DNA of 64,000 bases. Source: Dipteronia dyeriana (taxonomy: Eukaryota > Streptophyta > Magnoliopsida > Sapindales > Sapindaceae). A program made the position numbers and the translations under genes. The stretch lies in contig CM065298.1 of the NCBI GenBank assembly GCA_032871835.1, positions 13,707,096-13,771,095 of the forward strand, written 5' to 3'. The notes beneath the pieces are model-generated. The model worked only from the letters and a program-made list of their open reading frames with translations. It made no database searches and was not told the DNA's origin. Within the stretch, counting starts at the first letter, position 1; every line of letters starts with the position of its first letter. Positions 59,236 through 64,000 of this stretch are shown here, in pieces.

Positions 59236-60632
59236 GGTGCAGTTTCTGTTCTGGGTTGGAGTGTCGTGCGTAATTAGGGTTTATATTAGCTTAGAGAGAT
59301 TGAAAAATATTTTCCATATAAATATACCATCTTTATTATTATTAGTGTTATAAGACAGTACGGTTTAAGTTATTACTATATTTGATCTGATGATTTCAGT
59401 ACCGGAGAGAGTTAATGCAAACACAACTGCTTTGATTTGTTTATGAAGATCTATATTTACTAGCTTAGAACTTTTCTGGTGGCGCTTTAATATTAATTAT
59501 ATCATGATATTTGAAGTTAAGTGTTGCAGTGTTTGAGATTATAAACTATCTGGTTTGTTGAGGTTTTTAAATTTTACTGATAAATGTCATTGACATGCAG
59601 TCAATTTTGTGGAAACATTATGTGTATGTAATTAATTAATTATGTTTTATAAAAACAAAAAATAATTTAATTAGATCAATATTTAAATTTAGCTCAAACA
59701 ATAAAAACTAAAGAAATTAATTTAACAACACCCCCACCAAGGCACACTAATGTGTTATTCATCTGCCATCGGATTAGGTTCTCATGATTTTTTTCTTGAA
59801 TTTTTCACTCAAAAGACCTCATATTAGTTGGAAAAAAGAGCCTAATCTACATTATATCATGATCATCTGATGAACTAAACGATGAGGTGGGATTCTAATA
59901 ATATGCCCACACTTCAACCAATTGAGTTTCTATGTCTTTGAGATGGTCCTGGATTTTATTATGTCTAGCTAGGTCCTCTCGGGAGATTTGTTTCTATCAT
60001 TTGATCGAGTCAATCTATGGAGCTGATCGACTTGCAGACCAGGAAGCAATTTTTAATTTTAAAAGAATACACAACATTTTAGAATATTACATGAAAATTA
60101 ACTTGAAGGAAATGACCGATATGAGAATACAGCTCACCAAAGTTGAATTAGAAGCTTTTAGTTATAGACAAACAAAAAATAAATTAAATAAAACTTTGAA
60201 TTGTAGTTATATGTAACTTCAAATATGAGATCATATATAGCTATTGCTAGAGTAATTATATGTTGTTCTTATTATTTCTTGCTTTAAATCTCATCATGAT
60301 AACGGTGTCTTTAAATTTGGCCATGATGGATATGGTCAATTTTCAAACTAGATATCAATTACCCATTTCTTCGATTAGCAAAAAAAAAATTATGAACACA
60401 AATTTTATTAAAGTGGTTGTTAGTTTAATATTTCTCTATGCTAACTAGAACATATATTTTTTAAACTATTACTATAATTTTTGGGTTTGAGGAGGATGAC
60501 ATGATTGTACGAAAGTCATATGACTCATTCCACTGAATCAACCTCATCTTATCTCATTCCTTGTTTTTTTTTTTTCCTTTTCTTGCAGGCTAGCTTTTTC
60601 CTTCCTTTCTTTTGTGACCTTTCTATACTGAG
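55676..60632. other. AT-rich intergenic DNA
   Basis: No gene is supported. Simple-sequence tracts are present (TAA-type near 58785-58830, TA at 59190-59231). A plus-strand frame of 94 codons (59932-60216) and a 40-codon frame beginning directly after the TA tract at 59232 have no recognised domain. Confidence 0.5.
59190..59231. repeat. (TA)n microsatellite
   Basis: About 20 TA dinucleotides. Confidence 0.95.
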
Positions 60633-60815
60633 TAATTAATATTATACAATCCAAATAATTAATTCAAATCTCAATCCAAATGATACATTAAGTGGGTTGT
60701 TATCACCACATATAATATGAGATAACGTAGTTAATAAAAAAAAACCACTTACCACATTATTTAAGTTGAAATTTGGACTAAATTTTTAGATTATTTAGTA
60801 TGAGTGATTCCATAG
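60633..60815. mobile_element. MITE-like inverted-repeat element, copy b
   Basis: CTCAATCCAAATGATACATT on the left and its rough complement (TTAAGTTGAAATTTGGAC region) on the right; the outer words ATTAAT.TTATACAAT are shared with copy a at 55508. Confidence 0.5.
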
Positions 60816-62060
60816 CAACTTTCCCACCTTAAATTTATCAATTTCTTTGTACTTTTTCTGACTTTTGCCCTTTTGAATTTTCAATTAATGGACAAATTAA
60901 TTTTGTCTGATATTCATTGATGCGTAATTAGTAAGACTATAAATAAATCTACTGGCGGATTTTGAAATCCGTTAAACTTAATTACCTCCTCTCAAGATAA
61001 TTAAACAAAACAATTAGAATATTAAATCTCCTTTTAAAATTATCAATTAAGAACTTCCTCACAGTTGAATAAAATTTATCAAAACTTATTGTCGGACTCC
61101 TTATTCCTATCTCTGAAACTAAAGATCATGTTTATCCTGTAATTAAGATAAACATCGAGTAAGATTTATCCTATCAATTAATTTTATTGTCATTTATTGT
61201 TAGGGGGTTTTCTCCTAGATTGGTTGAAATCAAACTAAAGGCTTGGAGGGTCTCCTAGAAAACACAGACTACCCTTGATCACTTGGGTACAAATAAGCAA
61301 CACAAGAACATTTTTATGGATAAAATCGTAAGGTTCAATAGACTGAGGTTTGTTGTTAAAACTAGTTTGTGATATAAATAAATAAAGATCAACCTTAACA
61401 TTAAATTGACTTTTTAAGAATAAAATGATGAGGTTAATGAGTTAAAACAAAAAATATATCATGGGTGGTGCCTCGTAAGTACAAAGTTCAAAAAAATATT
61501 CGTCATTATATGTTTTCCACCTTAAATACAACTTTCTTTTTAAGAAATCTATCATTAAAGACTTCAAATTAAAGAAGACAAGAATTATATCTAGCTTGGC
61601 TCTTGTTTGCTTGCTGGCTTGCAAGATTTCTTGGTTTCTTCTTTTGTTATCCTAATAGATGACCAAAAAAGGTGCTTGTAATTTATTATATAAAAAAAAG
61701 TGATGATAAAGTAGAGATAGAGAGAGATGTAGGAATTCAAAAGGAACTTCAAATCAATTAATTCATGAGTTACTATAATTATTTATTAGGTTTGTTCACA
61801 CCATGCGATTGCTTCAAATTATCTACCATTCCTAACTACCATGAAAAAAAAAATCCGAATTGAAAATTGAAATGAGAAAAACAAAAACAAAAAGAATCTT
61901 TATCCAAAAAGAAAATAAAAAACAAAAAAACAAAAAGATCATTGATACAAGATTTGAATTGCAGATGAGATTAATCATATAGGCACCAAAACTTTAATTA
62001 TAGATATGGACCTTACGGTGATTGGTGACTGGGCCGGGGATGGCTCATAGTTAATGGCAT
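60816..62060. other. AT-rich intergenic DNA, no gene seen
   Basis: Only short frames without domains. Confidence 0.5.
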
Positions 62061-62065
62061 CCATA

Positions 62066-62715
62066 ACTTCTTCGTTTTTTCTCTCATTTTGAGCGAGCAT
62101 ATTAACTGCAATCAAGGTATATCATGAACATAAACACAAGAAATTTCAACGTCAAGGGTAAGTCAATTAATGAACTTATTTTTTATATATTAGCATTAAT
62201 GCATATTAGCATTAATGCAATGCTCTTTATACCACATGTACACATTGCACGTGGTATGAGCAAAATAATTTTAAGCCGTAACAATATAATTACAATATTC
62301 TTTACCTATCATACCACGAAACGTTGTACAGTGGTATAAACAAAGAGAAATGCTATTCTTTTAAAAAATTCATCTTAAAAATATGTATAATACAATACGA
62401 TAGTTCATCTCATTTAATAAAATAATATGTTTTTTTCTTATTATTTCTTTTACTGGATTAACACATTGGATTGTACATATTTTTAAAACAATTTATTGAA
62501 AAGTGTAGTATTATCCCTAAACAAAATAATTCCATAACTTCTTCTTTTTTTCTCTCATTTTGAGCGAGCGTATTAACTGCAATCAAGGTATATTATGTAC
62601 ATAAGAAATTTCAAGGTCAAGGATAAGTCAATTAATAAACTTATTTTTTATATATTAGCATCAATGCAATGCTCTTTATCATCGTACCACATGTACACAT
62701 TGCACGTCTTCTCTC
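62066..62715. repeat. Direct duplication of about 180-190 bp, copies 465 bp apart
   Basis: CCATAACTTCTTC, TCTCATTTTGAGCGAGC, GTATATTATG/GTATATCATG, AAGTCAATTAATAAACTTAT and ATGTACACATTGCACG occur in the same order at 62079-62252 and 62532-62706. The second copy is followed by a CT-rich CCGGTGA zone (62715-62790). Confidence 0.85.
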
Positions 62716-64000
62716 TTATCATTGTCTCCGGCCCTTTTTCTCCGGTGATATTCTCCGGTGAAACTCCAACGGTCTCCTCCAGAGGCGATTTGGTGGTTGG
62801 ATTTAAGTGTTGAATCTTGTTGGTTTTGCTTTGAAATTGATTACTGTGATTTCTGTTTTACTCTTACCTTTTTTTTCAATTTTACTTGAATCTGGTGGTG
62901 TTTGTGGTCTTTGGTTGCTGGTGGGAAATGAGTGATGAGGTTAATTTATAGATTTCTTCTGCAAAATGGTGGTGGTCTATGGGGTTTCCAGGTTGAATTC
63001 TGGAATGAAATAAAAAAAAAAAAATTGGTTTCAGAAAATTGGTTTTGATTGTGGTGGATAGATTTTGATTTCAATTATCTGTTTTTTTTTTTAATTCAAA
63101 TATATGTTTTTGGTTTCTACAGATGGTGTCCGTTGATTTCTTGGGATGATATTTTTTATTTTGTTTTACAAAATCAATGGTGGATAGATTTTGATTTTCG
63201 GTTTTGATTGTCTGTTTTTTATTTATTTCAAATATATGTTTTTTATTTTGAAAATGATGGTCTGTGATTTCTGGACGATGGATGTTGATTTATTGGGATT
63301 TTTATTATTATTATATTTACAAAAAACAATGGTAAAATAGGTAGAATATTATTCGTTAACCCTGGGTAAACTTAGAGAGACATATGACAATTCAATGGGG
63401 AGGCCGGGGAGGCCGTAACGCTAACCCACTTTCAATAGGATGAGTAAAAATGAACTCAAAAAAATATCGGTTTTAAAGGTATCTTCAACCAAAACATCAA
63501 TCTCTAAAATAGAGCAACTTTTGGTCTCCAACCTACCTGCATTTCTTGCACTATCTTTTTTTTTTTTTTCTTAAATGTTTTTGATTGGCTGAAAGAGAAT
63601 ATTTAAAAGAATATTCTTTTTAAAGAATTTGGTATAATGGGTTGGAGATGGAAAAAAAAAATTGGTGTGTAAGTTGCAGTAATTTGTTACAAAATTGCAA
63701 CAAATTGATGTAACGGGTTGGAGACGATCTAAGTTTAACACGTGAGCACGAAGTTTATTTGGTTATCAAATAAATATAGGTTTTGATGATGTTAAATTTT
63801 ATTTCTCCACAATTTATATTGTATTAATCATTGATAATATTTGAGCAAAAAAAAATCTTAAAAAAATTAACATTTATTTTTTCAAATTATAAGAAAATTA
63901 TTATTTATATTTGCTCATTTGATTATGATATCAATATATCATTTACATAATCATAAGCTTAATTTTATATTAAGCAATCTTATAGTGAGATGGAGGCCCA
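62716..64000. other. Intergenic, possible gene leader at 62715-62815, and a MITE candidate
   Basis: A CTCCGG-rich zone (62725-62780) resembles a 5' leader but has no long frame. At 63478-63729, GGTATCTTCAACC..AACATCAATCT and its inverted partner ending GGTTGGAGACGATC suggest a 250-bp MITE. The rest is featureless to the window end. Confidence 0.4.

Noticed and set aside
59932..60216. 94-codon plus-strand gene
   Set aside because: AT-rich, no domain and no exon structure.

Overview
The window is nuclear DNA of a flowering plant, most likely a eudicot. The evidence is spliced AT-rich genes with GT-AG introns, a NAC transcription factor gene, a chloroplast-targeted CURT1-type gene, plant DUF241 genes, and many nested plant transposons (Copia, Tekay-type Gypsy, hAT, TIR/Mutator-like elements, MITEs, tRNA-like SINEs). 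I cannot name the species. Nearly all recognisable coding regions lie on the minus strand.

Layout. 1-4701: decayed Copia element with an internal deletion and a repeat-rich leader. 4945-5098: a NAC exon-1 relic. 5456-12724: a 7.3 kb hAT element carrying a solo Gypsy LTR (5854-7283) and a second insert (about 9041-10915). 13686-16035: a short non-autonomous LTR retrotransposon, followed by retroelement debris. 17885-27980: one DUF241 gene split by a Copia LTR remnant, which is itself split by a full 8.3 kb chromodomain Gypsy element (18390-26730). 28428-34117: a 5.7 kb terminal-inverted-repeat element with a 9-bp target duplication, carrying arrays of 19-bp palindromic repeats. 35335-36153: the only intact DUF241 gene, with a triplicated 163-bp upstream repeat. 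37035-38487: a smaller TIR element. 38541-43435: a second Copia element, itself interrupted by a 2.75 kb solo LTR. 43436-45910: two more DUF241 copies, both broken. 46703-47905: a three-exon NAC gene. 50556-52745: a six-exon CURT1 gene. 53100-64000: mostly AT-rich intergenic DNA with MITEs and duplications.

The genes do not form a pathway. The DUF241 copies are a local tandem family, since their flanks are also alike, and transposons have used it as a landing site. The NAC and CURT1 genes are independent single genes. The NAC relic at 4945 shows NAC-related sequence at both ends of the cluster.

Most unusual signal: inside the 5.7 kb TIR element there are 18 units of a 16-bp palindrome (GTTGGGAATTCCCAAC and variants) joined by 3-nt spacers, with a strict 19-bp period. 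A smaller array lies 1.3 kb further on. Paired changes in the two arms keep several variants perfectly palindromic. I do not recognise this arrangement as a described element, but its function is open. All coordinates and similarities were read by eye without alignment software.
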